Notes under the pieces: model-generated
Told to the model about the DNA's origin: nothing
Databases searched by the model: none
The model's input: only the letters and a program-made list of their open reading frames with translations
Made by a program: the position numbers and the translations under genes
Assembly: GCA_963840095.1 (NCBI GenBank)
Contig: CAWIXN010000004.1
Location: 1 to 64,000, forward strand
Direction: 5' to 3'
Length of the DNA stretch: 64,000 nt
Origin: DATBGO01 sp963840095
Lineage (GTDB): Bacteria > Actinomycetota > Actinomycetes > Streptosporangiales > Streptosporangiaceae
Shown: positions 24,194-34,710 of the stretch, one piece after another
Layout of the letters: each line of letters starts with the position of its first letter
Numbering within the stretch: the stretch's first letter is position 1

Positions 24194-25003
24194 GTGAGTG
24201 ACATCCATCCGATCACGACCGCGAGCGGATGCCACATCTTCAGCGGCTGTGGCTACCCCGCCCCGTCGATCAGCTACTTCTTCTTCAAGCCGATCTTCTC
24301 CATCGGCAGCTTCCACTTCACCAAGCCGATGCTGCTCGCGGTGATCTGCGCCGGCATCGTGGTGGTGTTCTTCGGGGTCGCGTTCCGCAAGCCGCAGATC
24401 GTCCCGCGCGGCGCGCAGAACGTCGCGGAGCTCGCCATCTTCTTCGTCAGGGACCAGATACTGCGGCCCCAGCTCGGCAAGAAGGGGGACGGATTCCTGC
24501 CGTTCCTGGTGTCGCTGTTCTTCTTCGTGTGGATCATGAACATCATGGGGATCATCCCGCTCGCGGAGTTCCCGGCGACATCGAAGATCGCGTTCCCCCT
24601 CGGGCTGACCTTGATGGTCTGGGTGACCTACATCACGCTGGGCATCAAGCACCAGGGGCCGATCGGCTACTTCAAGAACATGGCGGTCCCGCCCGGCGCG
24701 CCCTGGTGGATCCTGCCGCTGCTGAGCCCGATCGAGCTGCTGTCGAACATTATCGTGCGGCCGTTCACCCTCACGATCCGGCTGTTCGCCAACATGCTGG
24801 CCGGCCACCTGCTGCTGCTGGTGTTCGCGCTGGCGTCCTGGTACCTGTTCAGCGCGTCGATCGGGCTCCTCTTCGCCGCGACCTCGTTCATCATGACGAT
24901 CATCCTGACCGGGCTTGAGGTGCTGATCCAGGCGCTGCAGGCCTTCATCTTCACCACCTTGACCGCCTTCTACTTCGCGGACGCGATGGAGTCAGCACAC
25001 TGA
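24194..25003 (+). CDS. atpB: ATP synthase F0 subunit a
   Basis: The product is 269 residues from GTG 24194 with a strong GGAGGAA box. The membrane protein carries the essential Arg (about R196) in TIRLFANMLAGHLLL, and the C-terminal helix EVLIQALQAFIFTTLTAFYF. It forms the two proton half-channels against the c-ring. It is the first of the eight structural genes. Confidence 0.97.
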   Translation: MSDIHPITTASGCHIFSGCGYPAPSISYFFFKPIFSIGSFHFTKPMLLAVICAGIVVVFFGVAFRKPQIVPRGAQNVAELAIFFVRDQILRPQLGKKGDGFLPFLVSLFFFVWIMNIMGIIPLAEFPATSKIAFPLGLTLMVWVTYITLGIKHQGPIGYFKNMAVPPGAPWWILPLLSPIELLSNIIVRPFTLTIRLFANMLAGHLLLLVFALASWYLFSASIGLLFAATSFIMTIILTGLEVLIQALQAFIFTTLTAFYFADAMESAH

Positions 25004-25076
25004 CCGACTCACCCTGACCGACGCAACAAGAGCCCCGGCGGGAAGAGCCGCCGACCGGAAAGCAAGGAACCGACAC

Positions 25077-25328
25077 ATGCATCACCTGGCCATCGTTCTA
25101 GCGGCGACCACGACCACCATTCATATCCAGAATCTTGGCGCGCTCGTCTACGGCCTCGCCGCGATCGGCCCGGGCGTAGGCATCGGCCTGGTTTTCGGCC
25201 ATGCTATTGAGGGAATGGCCCGCCAGCCCGAGGCAACGGGCATCATCACCACCTACATGTGGATCGGGTTCGCGCTGACCGAGGCGCTCGCGCTGATCGG
25301 CATCGCGGTCCCCTTCTTCATCAAATGA
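25077..25328 (+). CDS. atpE: ATP synthase F0 subunit c
   Basis: The product is an 83-residue hairpin. Helix 1 carries the glycine-rich GLAAIGPGVGIGLVFG, the polar loop is MARQPEA, and helix 2 is YMWIGFALTEALALIG with the proton-carrying Glu69. The N-terminus is slightly longer than usual. It rotates as the c-ring. Confidence 0.97.
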   Translation: MHHLAIVLAATTTTIHIQNLGALVYGLAAIGPGVGIGLVFGHAIEGMARQPEATGIITTYMWIGFALTEALALIGIAVPFFIK

Positions 25329-25355
25329 GGCCGAGGCCGGAGAGGTAGCGCCATC

Positions 25356-25910
25356 ATGAAGTACCTGGCGCAGGCGACGCAGAATCCCCTGCTCCCTGAC
25401 CTAACCGAGCTGATCATCGGTGCGGTCTGTTTCCTGATCGTGTTCGGGGTCATGGCCAAGGTGCTGATGCCGCGGATCACCAAGACCCTCGCGGAGCGGA
25501 CCGACAAGATCGAGGGCGGCATCGAGCGCGCCAACAAGCTGCAGGCCGAGGCGCAGCGGGAAATCGAGCAGTATCGGGCGCAGCTCGCCGAGGCCAGGCA
25601 CGAGGCCGCGCGCCTGCGTGAGGAGGCCAAGGAGCAGGCCGCCCAGATCATCGTCGAGGGCCGGGAAAAGGGACAAGCCGAGTACCAGCGGCTGGTCGCC
25701 GCGGCCGAGGCGGCGATCGGGGCCGCCCAGGAGCAGGCGCTGAACTCGCTGCGTACCGAGGTTGGCTCGATGGCCGTCGAGCTGGCCAGCCGGGTCGTCG
25801 GCGAGGCCCTCCAGGACGAGGCCAGGCAGCGCCGGACGGTGGACAGGTTCCTGGCTGAGCTCGAGCAGGGCCAGTCCGGCCCGGCGGGCGGGGTGCGGGC
25901 AGGCCGATGA
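25356..25910 (+). CDS. atpF: ATP synthase F0 subunit b
   Basis: The product is 184 residues. One membrane helix (LIIGAVCFLIVFGVMAKVLM) is followed by a long charged coiled coil (EGGIERANKLQAEAQREIEQ ... EEAKEQAAQIIVEGREKGQA). It forms the peripheral stator stalk. Its stop overlaps the atpH start by 4 bases (ATGA), indicating translational coupling. Confidence 0.96.
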   Translation: MKYLAQATQNPLLPDLTELIIGAVCFLIVFGVMAKVLMPRITKTLAERTDKIEGGIERANKLQAEAQREIEQYRAQLAEARHEAARLREEAKEQAAQIIVEGREKGQAEYQRLVAAAEAAIGAAQEQALNSLRTEVGSMAVELASRVVGEALQDEARQRRTVDRFLAELEQGQSGPAGGVRAGR

Positions 25911-26722
25911 GAGGCGCAAGCAGGGCATCACTGGCGGCGGCCAAGGACCGGCTGGCCGCGGTCGCCGCGACCGACGCCGGGTCGGCCGGGCGGCTGGGCG
26001 ACGAGCTGTTCGCGGTGACCACGGTGCTCGACGCCCAGCCTGCGCTGCTGCGATCGCTGTCCGAGCCGTCCCGCGACGCCCAGTCCAAGGCGGCCCTGGC
26101 CAGTCAGCTCTTCGGCGGCAAGGTGGGGCAGGCCACCCTCGACGCGGTGACCAGCGCGGTGGGTGACCGCTGGTCAGCCCCGGTTGACCTGGCTGATGCG
26201 GTCGAGGAGCTGGCCGTGCTGGCCATTGTCGAGGACGCAGACCGTGCTGGCCACCTCGACGACCTCGAGGACGAGCTGTTCAGGTTCAGCCGCGTCGTGA
26301 ACGCCCATTCCGACCTGCGGGCCGTACTGTCGAATCCGTTCGTGGCGGCGCAGCGCAAGCAGGAGCTGCTCGGTGAGCTACTGGGCAGCAAGGTGACTGC
26401 CCAGACACTGCGACTGGTCACCCAGGCGGCAGTGCACCCCAGGGGACGTAGCCTGGATGCAAGCCTGGCCGGCTATGCGCGGCTGGCCGCGCAGCGGCGG
26501 GCCCGCCTGGTGGCGGAGGTGCATGTGGCAGTCGGACTCACCGACGAGCAGCGCGGTCGGCTGGCGGCCGCCCTGGCCGCCGCCTATGGCCATGACGTGC
26601 ACTTGAACGTGGTGCTCGACCCGCAGGTTATCGGGGGTATGTCCATCAGGACCGGCGACGAGCTCATCGACGGCAGCCTGGCCACCCGGCTCGGCAGCCT
26701 CCGGCGCAGGCTGGCGGCCTGA
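25907..26722 (+). CDS. atpH: ATP synthase F1 subunit delta
   Basis: The product is 271 residues, about 90 longer than the E. coli subunit, as usual in actinobacteria. The conserved C-terminal part is RAVLSNPFVAAQRKQELLGE and AEVHVAVGLTDEQRGRLAAA, then VVLDPQVIGGMSIRTGDELI. It links the F1 head to the b stalk. The extra N-terminal region (ASRASLAAAKDRLAAVAATD) is helical. Confidence 0.96.
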   Translation: MRGASRASLAAAKDRLAAVAATDAGSAGRLGDELFAVTTVLDAQPALLRSLSEPSRDAQSKAALASQLFGGKVGQATLDAVTSAVGDRWSAPVDLADAVEELAVLAIVEDADRAGHLDDLEDELFRFSRVVNAHSDLRAVLSNPFVAAQRKQELLGELLGSKVTAQTLRLVTQAAVHPRGRSLDASLAGYARLAAQRRARLVAEVHVAVGLTDEQRGRLAAALAAAYGHDVHLNVVLDPQVIGGMSIRTGDELIDGSLATRLGSLRRRLAA

Positions 26723-26810
26723 ACGGGCCCGACCTGCGGTCAGGCCGCAGGAACACCACGCAGATGCAGACCTTGAGAAACCAGATCAAAACGAGAGAGA
26801 CGGCAGGAAG

Positions 26811-28463
<1,653 letters not shown>

Positions 28464-28478
28464 GCGGGAAAGGCAAGC

Positions 28479-29387
28479 ATGGGAGCACAGCTTCGCCTGG
28501 TCCGGCGGCGTATCAGGTCCATCCAGTCCACCGCTAAGATCACGCGCGCCCAGGAGCTGATCGCGGCGTCGCGCATCATCAAGGCCCAGCAGCGGGCCAA
28601 GGCGGCGGCGCCGTACGCCAGCGAGATCACCCGTGCGGTCGAGGCGGTGGTCAGCCGGTCCGGGCAGATCAATCATCCGCTGACCAAGGAACCGGAGACC
28701 CGCACTCGCGCGGCCGTCCTCATCATGACCAGCGACCGGGGGTTCTGCGGCGGCTACAACTCCAACGTGCTGCGCGAGGCGCAGGGCCTGAAGGCGCTGC
28801 TGGCCAGCCACAACGTCGGGACGGTCCCGTATGTGACCGGGCGGAAGGGAATCGGCTGGTACCGGTTCCGCGGCCTGGACATCGCGGGGGAGTGGAGCGG
28901 CTTCTCCGACACCCCGGCGCACCACAATGCGAGCGAGATCACCCGCGCCCTGCTGGAAGCGTTCGAGCGGCCGGTCGAAGAGGGCGGTGTGGACGAGATC
29001 CACGTGGTGCACACCGAGTTCGTGTCGATGCTCACCCAGCGGCCCGTGGTCCGCCGGCTGCTGCCGCTGGAGATCGAGGAGACCGCGGAGGCGCCGCCCG
29101 GACCGATACCGGTCTACGAGTTCGAGCCGTCACCTGAGGCCGTCCTCGACGCGCTGCTGCCCTGGTACGTGGAAAGCCGCATCTTCGCCTCGCTGCTTGA
29201 CGCGGCGGCGGCCGAGATCGCCTCCAGGCGGCGGGCCATGAAGTCGGCCACTGACAACGCCAATGATCTTCTCGACCAGCTCACGCGTGAAGCCAACAAA
29301 GCTCGGCAGGCCGAGATCACCCAGGAAATCAGTGAGATCGTCGGGGGCGCGAACGCGCTGGCTGAGACGCTCTCAGGGAGTGAGTGA
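28479..29387 (+). CDS. atpG: ATP synthase F1 subunit gamma
   Basis: The product is 302 residues. It begins MGAQLRLVRRRIRSIQSTAK with the matching C-terminal helix (MKSATDNANDLLDQLTREAN, then EITQEISEIVGGANAL); these pair to form the rotor coiled coil. The central Rossmann-like part contains MTSDRGFCGGYNSNVLR. The stop is 7 bases before atpD. Confidence 0.97.
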   Translation: MGAQLRLVRRRIRSIQSTAKITRAQELIAASRIIKAQQRAKAAAPYASEITRAVEAVVSRSGQINHPLTKEPETRTRAAVLIMTSDRGFCGGYNSNVLREAQGLKALLASHNVGTVPYVTGRKGIGWYRFRGLDIAGEWSGFSDTPAHHNASEITRALLEAFERPVEEGGVDEIHVVHTEFVSMLTQRPVVRRLLPLEIEETAEAPPGPIPVYEFEPSPEAVLDALLPWYVESRIFASLLDAAAAEIASRRRAMKSATDNANDLLDQLTREANKARQAEITQEISEIVGGANALAETLSGSE

Positions 29388-29394
29388 GCCTCAT

Positions 29395-30849
29395 ATGACC
29401 GCTACCGTAGAGAACCCCGCCGCCCCGGGTGCGGCAGGCGCAGGCACTGGACGTGTCGTGCGGGTCACGGGTCCCGTCGTCGACGTGGAGTTCGCCACCG
29501 GGGAAATACCAGGCATCTATAACGCTCTCCACGTCGATGTGACCCTGGGAGGGGAGCATCGGACGCTGACCCTGGAGGTCGCCCTCGACATCGGCGACAA
29601 TGTCGTCCGGGCCATCGCCATGCAGCCGACCGACGGCCTGGTGCGCGGCGCTCCCGTGACCGACACTGGCGGGCCGATCTCGGTGCCGGTGGGTGACGTC
29701 ACCAAGGGTCATGTGTTCAATGTCCTCGGTGAGACCCTGGACGTGCCGACCTCGTCCCTGAACGTGACCGAGCGCTGGGGGATCCACCGGGACCCGCCGC
29801 CGTTCGACCAGCTGGAGGGCAGGACCGAGATCCTGGAGACCGGGATCAAGGTGCTCGACCTGCTGACCCCTTACGTCAAGGGCGGCAAGGTCGGGCTGTT
29901 CGGCGGGGCCGGCGTGGGCAAGACCGTGCTGATCCAGGAGATGATCACCCGGGTCGCCAAGAACTTCGGCGGTGTCTCGGTATTCGCCGGTGTCGGCGAG
30001 CGGACCCGCGAGGGCAACGACCTGATCATCGAGATGACGGAGTCCAACGTCATCAGGGATACCGCGCTGGTCTTCGGCCAGATGGACGAGCCGCCGGGCA
30101 CCCGGCTCCGGGTCGGGCTGGCCGCCCTCACCATGGCCGAGTACTTCCGCGACGTCCAGGGCCAGGACGTGCTGCTGTTCATCGACAACATCTTCCGGTT
30201 CACCCAGGCGGGCAGCGAGGTCTCCACGCTGCTGGGCCGGATGCCGTCAGCGGTCGGTTACCAGCCCACGCTGGCCGACGAGATGGGCCAGCTGCAGGAG
30301 CGGATCACCTCGACCCGCGGTCACTCGATCACCTCCATGCAGGCCATCTACGTGCCCGCCGACGACATCACCGACCCGGCGCCGCACACCACGTTCGCGC
30401 ACCTGGACGCGACCACGGTGCTGTCCAGGGAGATCACCCAGAAGGGCATCTTCCCCGCGGTGGACCCGCTGGATTCCACCTCCCGGATCCTGGACGCCGC
30501 CTACGTGGGCCAGGAACACTACGATGTGGCCCGCGAGGTGCAGCGGATCCTGCAGCGGTACAAGGAGCTGCAGGACATCATCGCTATCCTCGGCATCGAC
30601 GAGCTGTCCGAAGAGGACAAGGTCACCGTGCAGCGGGCCAGGCGGATCGAGCGGTTCCTGTCCCATCCGATGTTCGTCGCCAAGCAGTTCACCGGCCAGG
30701 AGGGGGAGTTCGTCCCGCTCGCGGACACGATCTCCTCGTTCAAGGCGATCTGCGAGGGCAAGTACGACCACATTCCCGAGCAGGCCTTCTTCATGTGCGG
30801 CGGCATCGAGGACGTGGAGCGGAAGGCAAAGGACATGGAGCGGTCGTGA
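29395..30849 (+). CDS. atpD: ATP synthase F1 subunit beta
   Basis: The product is 484 residues from ATG 29395; the frame is open upstream through the end of atpG, but the protein there is not beta. Walker A GGAGVGKTV (about 171-179), GERTREGNDL with the catalytic Glu, Walker B VLLFIDNIFRF, and the DELSEED lever IDELSEEDKVTVQ are all intact. It is the catalytic subunit of ATP synthesis. Confidence 0.98.
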   Translation: MTATVENPAAPGAAGAGTGRVVRVTGPVVDVEFATGEIPGIYNALHVDVTLGGEHRTLTLEVALDIGDNVVRAIAMQPTDGLVRGAPVTDTGGPISVPVGDVTKGHVFNVLGETLDVPTSSLNVTERWGIHRDPPPFDQLEGRTEILETGIKVLDLLTPYVKGGKVGLFGGAGVGKTVLIQEMITRVAKNFGGVSVFAGVGERTREGNDLIIEMTESNVIRDTALVFGQMDEPPGTRLRVGLAALTMAEYFRDVQGQDVLLFIDNIFRFTQAGSEVSTLLGRMPSAVGYQPTLADEMGQLQERITSTRGHSITSMQAIYVPADDITDPAPHTTFAHLDATTVLSREITQKGIFPAVDPLDSTSRILDAAYVGQEHYDVAREVQRILQRYKELQDIIAILGIDELSEEDKVTVQRARRIERFLSHPMFVAKQFTGQEGEFVPLADTISSFKAICEGKYDHIPEQAFFMCGGIEDVERKAKDMERS

Positions 30850-30871
30850 CTCAGGCGCCCGAGGTAGCACA

Positions 30872-31294
30872 GTGACGCTGCATGTGGAGCTGGTCGTCCC
30901 TGAGGGCCAGGTCTGGGCCGGCACCGCCCAGCGGGTCATCGCCAAGACCCTGGACGGCGACATCGGCGTGCTGACCGGTCACGCGCCGGTGCTGGGCATC
31001 CTGGCCGAGGGCAGCCTGGTCCGGATCCTCCCGGAGGGCGAGAGCATCACCACCACCGGCACCGAGGTCCTGGCCGCCGTGGGCGGGGGCTTCCTGGCCA
31101 TTGCCGACGACCGGGTCTCGATCCTGGCCCGCCAGGCCGAGCTCGGCGAGCAGGTGGACAAGGCCGCGGCCAGGGCGGCCCTGGACGCCGCGGTCACCGA
31201 GGCGGAGGCCAGCGGGGCCAGTCACGGCGGCGTGGAGCCCGCCGAAGTGCGCTACGCGAGGGCGCTGCTGCGGGCCACCGGCGAACAGGGCTGA
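30872..31294 (+). CDS. atpC: ATP synthase F1 subunit epsilon
   Basis: The product is 140 residues from GTG 30872. The N-terminal beta sandwich (VELVVPEGQVWAGTAQRVIA, IGVLTGHAPVLGIL) is followed by the two-helix C-terminal region (ELGEQVDKAAARAALDAAVT). It is the central-stalk subunit that couples and inhibits the motor, and it ends the operon. Confidence 0.96.
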   Translation: MTLHVELVVPEGQVWAGTAQRVIAKTLDGDIGVLTGHAPVLGILAEGSLVRILPEGESITTTGTEVLAAVGGGFLAIADDRVSILARQAELGEQVDKAAARAALDAAVTEAEASGASHGGVEPAEVRYARALLRATGEQG

Positions 31295-31318
31295 TAAGGG
31301 CCAGCGCGGAGCGACTGG

Positions 31319-31762
31319 GTGGCTGAGGGGCTGGCAGTCGGGGTTGTCTGGGTCCTGGTCGCCGTGCTCTTGGTCGGCGCGGTCGCCGCGGCCGGCATCG
31401 CGGTCCGCCGGGTCCTGCTGGGCCGCGGCGGCGGAACGATCGAGTGCGGCCTGCGCCGTGAGGACGAGAGCTGGCGCCTGGGGCTGGCCGCGTACCGCCC
31501 GGATGAGCTGCTCTGGTTCCGGGCGCTGGGGTTCCGGCTCAGGCCGGACGAGGCCTTCGACCGGCATGCCCTCACCGTCGTGGCCAGGCGCCGGGCCGGC
31601 CCGGCCGAGGCGGTGAGCCTCGGCCCGGGCACCGTGGTGGTGGAGTGCTATGCGGGAAACGGGGCGCCTGACATCGAGCTGGCCATGAGCGTGGACGCGG
31701 TCACCGGCCTGCTGGCCTGGCTGGAGGCCACCCCGCCCGGCCCGATGCCTGAACTCGGCTAG
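31319..31762 (+). CDS. DUF2550 membrane protein
   Basis: The product is 147 residues from GTG 31319, 24 bases after atpC. One N-terminal membrane helix (VVWVLVAVLLVGAVAAAGIA) is followed by a soluble DUF2550 domain (IECGLRREDESWRLGLAAYR, then WFRALGFRLRP). The gene follows atpC throughout actinobacteria (Rv1312 position). No function is established. Its last 4 bases overlap the convergent adenosyltransferase gene. Confidence 0.88.
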   Translation: MAEGLAVGVVWVLVAVLLVGAVAAAGIAVRRVLLGRGGGTIECGLRREDESWRLGLAAYRPDELLWFRALGFRLRPDEAFDRHALTVVARRRAGPAEAVSLGPGTVVVECYAGNGAPDIELAMSVDAVTGLLAWLEATPPGPMPELG

Positions 31763-32355
31763 CGCTGCCCGCCGGGCTTCCAAAGGAGGTCGCCGGCCGA
31801 CTCGTTGGCCCGGCGGCCCAGGATGAACAGCAGGTCAGACAGCCGGTTGAGATAACGCGCCGGCAGCGGGCTCATGGTCTGCCCGTGCTGGTCGATCGCG
31901 GCCCAGGTGGCGCGCTCGGCTCGCCGCACGACCGTCCTCGCGGCGTGCAGCAGCGCTGCCCCCGGAGTGCCGCCCGGCAGCACGAAACTGCGCAGCGTCG
32001 GCAGGCTCTCGTTATAGGCGTCGCACTGGCGCTCCAGGTCGGTGATGTAGCTCTCGTCGATCCGCAGCGGCGGGTAGGCGGGCTGGTCGGAGACCGGATT
32101 GCACAGGTCGGCGCCCACGTCGAAGAGCTCGTTCTGGATCCGGATGAGCAGCCGGCTGATGTCGTCAGGCAGGCCGCCCATGGTGACGGCCACTCCGATC
32201 GCACTGTTTGCCTCGTCGACGTCGGCATAGGCGGCCAGCCGCAGGTCGGTCTTGGGCGCCCGGCTGCCGTCGCCTAGCGCGGTGCTGCCGTCATCTCCAG
32301 TGCGGGTGTAGATCTTGGAGAGCACGAGCCGGGTCTGGCTGGGGTCACGTGACAT
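31759..32355 (-). CDS. Cob(I)yrinic acid a,c-diamide adenosyltransferase, PduO type
   Basis: The product is 198 residues; start ATG 32355 (MSRDPSQTRLVLSKIYTRTG) is chosen over upstream codons because PduO-type enzymes begin here. ATP-binding TRTGDDGSTALGDGSR, DVDEANSAIG, and the C-terminal RYLNRLSDLLFILGRRAN are diagnostic. It transfers adenosyl from ATP to cobalamin. The coenzyme serves methylmalonyl-CoA mutase, consistent with mce and meaB at the other end of the window. Confidence 0.93.
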   Translation of the reverse strand: MSRDPSQTRLVLSKIYTRTGDDGSTALGDGSRAPKTDLRLAAYADVDEANSAIGVAVTMGGLPDDISRLLIRIQNELFDVGADLCNPVSDQPAYPPLRIDESYITDLERQCDAYNESLPTLRSFVLPGGTPGAALLHAARTVVRRAERATWAAIDQHGQTMSPLPARYLNRLSDLLFILGRRANESAGDLLWKPGGQR

Positions 32356-32557
32356 GACGTCCACCGTATCGGGCAATTGCCCTCCTCGGCACGAGCCCTC
32401 GACACGAGGCATGATGCGCCGAAAACCCCCTGCGGACGGGCCGGGAGACCGGCTCGGAAGGGCCGGCATAATCTTTGCCCCGGAATAGGATTTGCAGGTC
32501 TGACCAGGGGTATTCACATCATCGCCACGATGTGGCATCGTATGAGTACGAAGGGTG

Positions 32558-32770
32558 ATCGCCGGTAGTGACCCTGTGAGGTAGTTACTCACGGTGGTTT
32601 GGGTCACACAAGGCGATGATCCGGTCCAGGCCGAAACGGGACCTAGGGGCAGGCCCGTTGGCCTGCGGGCCGTCATCTCATGCGCCCGGCGGTTCTCGGG
32701 GGCCCGCCGGTGTGCGGACGGCCCGCTATGGGGAAGCGCGCTCCCGGCCGCAAGGCCGGGAGCGCGCTGA
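32558..32770 (+). ncRNA. Candidate structured RNA ending in a terminator
   Basis: A dense set of stems occupies the gap before the GMC gene. A three-tier stem has ATCGCC/GGCGAT (32558/32612), GTGACC/GGTCAC (32568/32602) and GTGAG/CTCAC (32576/32588). Hairpin GCAGGCC/GGCCTGC is followed by a 10-bp stem GCGGGCCGTC/GACGGCCCGC (32665/32717) enclosing another hairpin. A perfect 15-bp intrinsic terminator comes last. No open frame explains it. It matches none of the riboswitch cores I could recall (cobalamin, SAM-IV, TPP, FMN, glycine, c-di-AMP). It could be a small RNA or a leader that attenuates the downstream oxidoreductase. The 5' end is not defined. Confidence 0.45.
32735..32768 (+). terminator. 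Intrinsic terminator before the GMC gene
   Basis: AGCGCGCTCCCGGCC pairs perfectly over 15 bp around a GCAA tetraloop and is followed by GACTTTTCC. It stands 114 bases upstream of the GMC oxidoreductase start on the same strand, so it ends an upstream transcript or attenuates this one. Confidence 0.75.
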
Positions 32771-32881
32771 CTTTTCCGGACGCGGGCCGGGAACGGATCC
32801 GGAAGCGCTCGGCTAGCTGGAAACCCGGCCCGGACTAGTAGGGTGTCTGTCGGATGTCCGAACTGTGTTCGGGAGGTTGCC

Positions 32882-34528
32882 GTGTACGACTATGTCATCG
32901 TCGGCGCTGGCAGCGCAGGCTGTGTCCTGGCCGCGCGCCTCACCGAGAACCCGGCGGTGCGCGTCCTGCTGCTCGAGGCCGGGCCGCCCGACGACGCCGA
33001 CGAGATACATATCCCGGCGGCACTGACCACGCTGTTCAAGACCACCTACGACTGGAATTACCAGACCCTGCCGCAGGAGCGGGTGGCCGGCCGCTCCATT
33101 TACTGGCCGCGCGGCCGGACCCTGGGCGGCTCGTCATCGATCAACGCGATGATCTATATCCGCGGCAGCCGGTACGACTACGACACCTGGCGGGACGACT
33201 ACGGCTGCGAGGGATGGGGTTACACCGAGCTGCTTCCCTACTTCCTCAGGGCGGAGAACAACTCACGCGGCGCCTCGGCGTTCCACGGCACGTCCGGCCC
33301 CCTGTCGGTGCAGGACCTCAGGTACAAGTCCGAGATGACGACCGCGTTCGTGGAGTCGGCCAAGCAGTGCGGCCTGGCGGCCAACGATGACTTCAACGGG
33401 CCCGAACAGGACGGCGCCGGCTTTTACCAGGTGACCCAGCGGGACGGCCGCCGCTGGTCGGCGGCCGACGCCTACCTGCATCCGGCGGCGGGGCGGCCCA
33501 ACCTGACCGTGCAGGCGGACGCGCTGGTGACCGGCCTGGCCGTCGAGGGCGGGCGCGCGGTGGGCGTCAATTACCTGCTCCGCGGCGTCACCGAGACCGC
33601 CCGCGCCGAGGCCGAGGTCATCCTGGCGGCAGGCGCGGTGGGCAGTCCGCAGGTGCTCATGCTGTCGGGGATCGGGCCCGCGGATCACCTCCGCGAGCGG
33701 GGCATCGCCGTGGTGACCGACAGCCCGGGCGTCGGGACGAATCTGTCCGATCACCCGGTCGTCACGCCGGTCTGGAACACCCCCAAGACCCGCGGCTTGT
33801 GGGAGAAGGCAGGCCCGAAGAACCTGTTCCGCTGGCAGCTGATGCATTCCGGCCCGCTGACGACTAACATCGCCGAGGCCGGTGGCTTCAGCCGGTCTGA
33901 TCCATCGCTCCCCGCGCCGGACATCCAGTGGCATGCGGTCCCTGAGCTCGCCGTGAACGAAGGGCTGACCGATCCGGCCACCCGTGCGTTTTCGCTGCTC
34001 ATCGGGCTGGTCTCGGTCGGCAGCCGGGGCACGATCCGGCTGCGGAGCAGCGATCCTCGGCACAAGCCGGTCATCGACCCCGGTTACCTCTCCGACGGCG
34101 CTGACCTCGATCCGCTGGTCTGGGCGGTGCGAAAGGCCAGAGAGTTTGCCGCCGCCCGCCCGATGTCGAAGATCTGCACGTCAGAGCTGATGCCCGGCGA
34201 CGATCTCCAGACTGACGCCGAGATCCGCGACTTCATCAGGCAAACTCTGTCCACCCTCTACCATCCGGTCGGCACCTGTGCGATGGGGGGCGACTCCAAG
34301 CTAGCCGCCAGCAAGCTGACCAGCGTCGTCGATGCTGAACTGCGGGTCAGGGGGATCGACGGGCTACGGGTGGCGGACGCCTCGGTGATGCCGACCGTGC
34401 CCAGGGGCAACACCAACGCGCCGACGATCGCGATCGCGGAGCGCGCGGCTGACCTGATCGCCGGCCGGGCGCCGCTCGCGGCCATCGACCCGGCCGAGGC
34501 GGCCCTGGTCGGCGCATCGGCGCCCTAG
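32882..34528 (+). CDS. GMC-family FAD oxidoreductase (choline dehydrogenase-like)
   Basis: The product is 548 residues from GTG 32882, chosen because the FAD-binding start YDYVIVGAGSAGCVLAARL must be N-terminal. Further GMC signatures are GRTLGGSSSINAMIYIRG, ILAAGAVGSPQVLMLSGIGP, the catalytic His in LYHPVGTCAMG and the last FAD segment LRVADASVMPTVPRGNTNAP. It oxidises an alcohol group; substrate unknown. An aldehyde dehydrogenase is convergent downstream, so an alcohol-to-acid pair is possible. Confidence 0.92.
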   Translation: MYDYVIVGAGSAGCVLAARLTENPAVRVLLLEAGPPDDADEIHIPAALTTLFKTTYDWNYQTLPQERVAGRSIYWPRGRTLGGSSSINAMIYIRGSRYDYDTWRDDYGCEGWGYTELLPYFLRAENNSRGASAFHGTSGPLSVQDLRYKSEMTTAFVESAKQCGLAANDDFNGPEQDGAGFYQVTQRDGRRWSAADAYLHPAAGRPNLTVQADALVTGLAVEGGRAVGVNYLLRGVTETARAEAEVILAAGAVGSPQVLMLSGIGPADHLRERGIAVVTDSPGVGTNLSDHPVVTPVWNTPKTRGLWEKAGPKNLFRWQLMHSGPLTTNIAEAGGFSRSDPSLPAPDIQWHAVPELAVNEGLTDPATRAFSLLIGLVSVGSRGTIRLRSSDPRHKPVIDPGYLSDGADLDPLVWAVRKAREFAAARPMSKICTSELMPGDDLQTDAEIRDFIRQTLSTLYHPVGTCAMGGDSKLAASKLTSVVDAELRVRGIDGLRVADASVMPTVPRGNTNAPTIAIAERAADLIAGRAPLAAIDPAEAALVGASAP

Positions 34529-34566
34529 CATTCGTTTATCCGCACTTATCGTGGGTGATGACCAAG

Positions 34567-34614
34567 GATCTTGACTACTTTCTAGTAGATATCGCTGGAA
34601 AGTGGTCAAGTTCA
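34567..34614. repeat. Dispersed palindromic repeat, copy 2
   Basis: An imperfect palindrome (GATCTTGACTACTTTCTAGT arm, central GATATC, then GCTGGAAAGTGGTCAAGTTC) between the convergent GMC and aldehyde dehydrogenase genes. Same family as 13481-13534 and 62914-62975. It may serve as a two-way terminator. Confidence 0.7.
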
Positions 34615-34710
34615 CCAGAAGGCACCTATTAAGCGGCCGGATCACGCCCGTTCGCCCGGCTCCGCCGCAAACTCTGCCCGTCCCGCGGCCGGGCCGGCTC
34701 GGCGAGCGGG

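Noticed and set aside
32360..32880. Cobalamin riboswitch near the adenosyltransferase or GMC gene
   Set aside because: The conserved B12-box core was not found on either strand, and the visible stems do not follow the cobalamin riboswitch layout.
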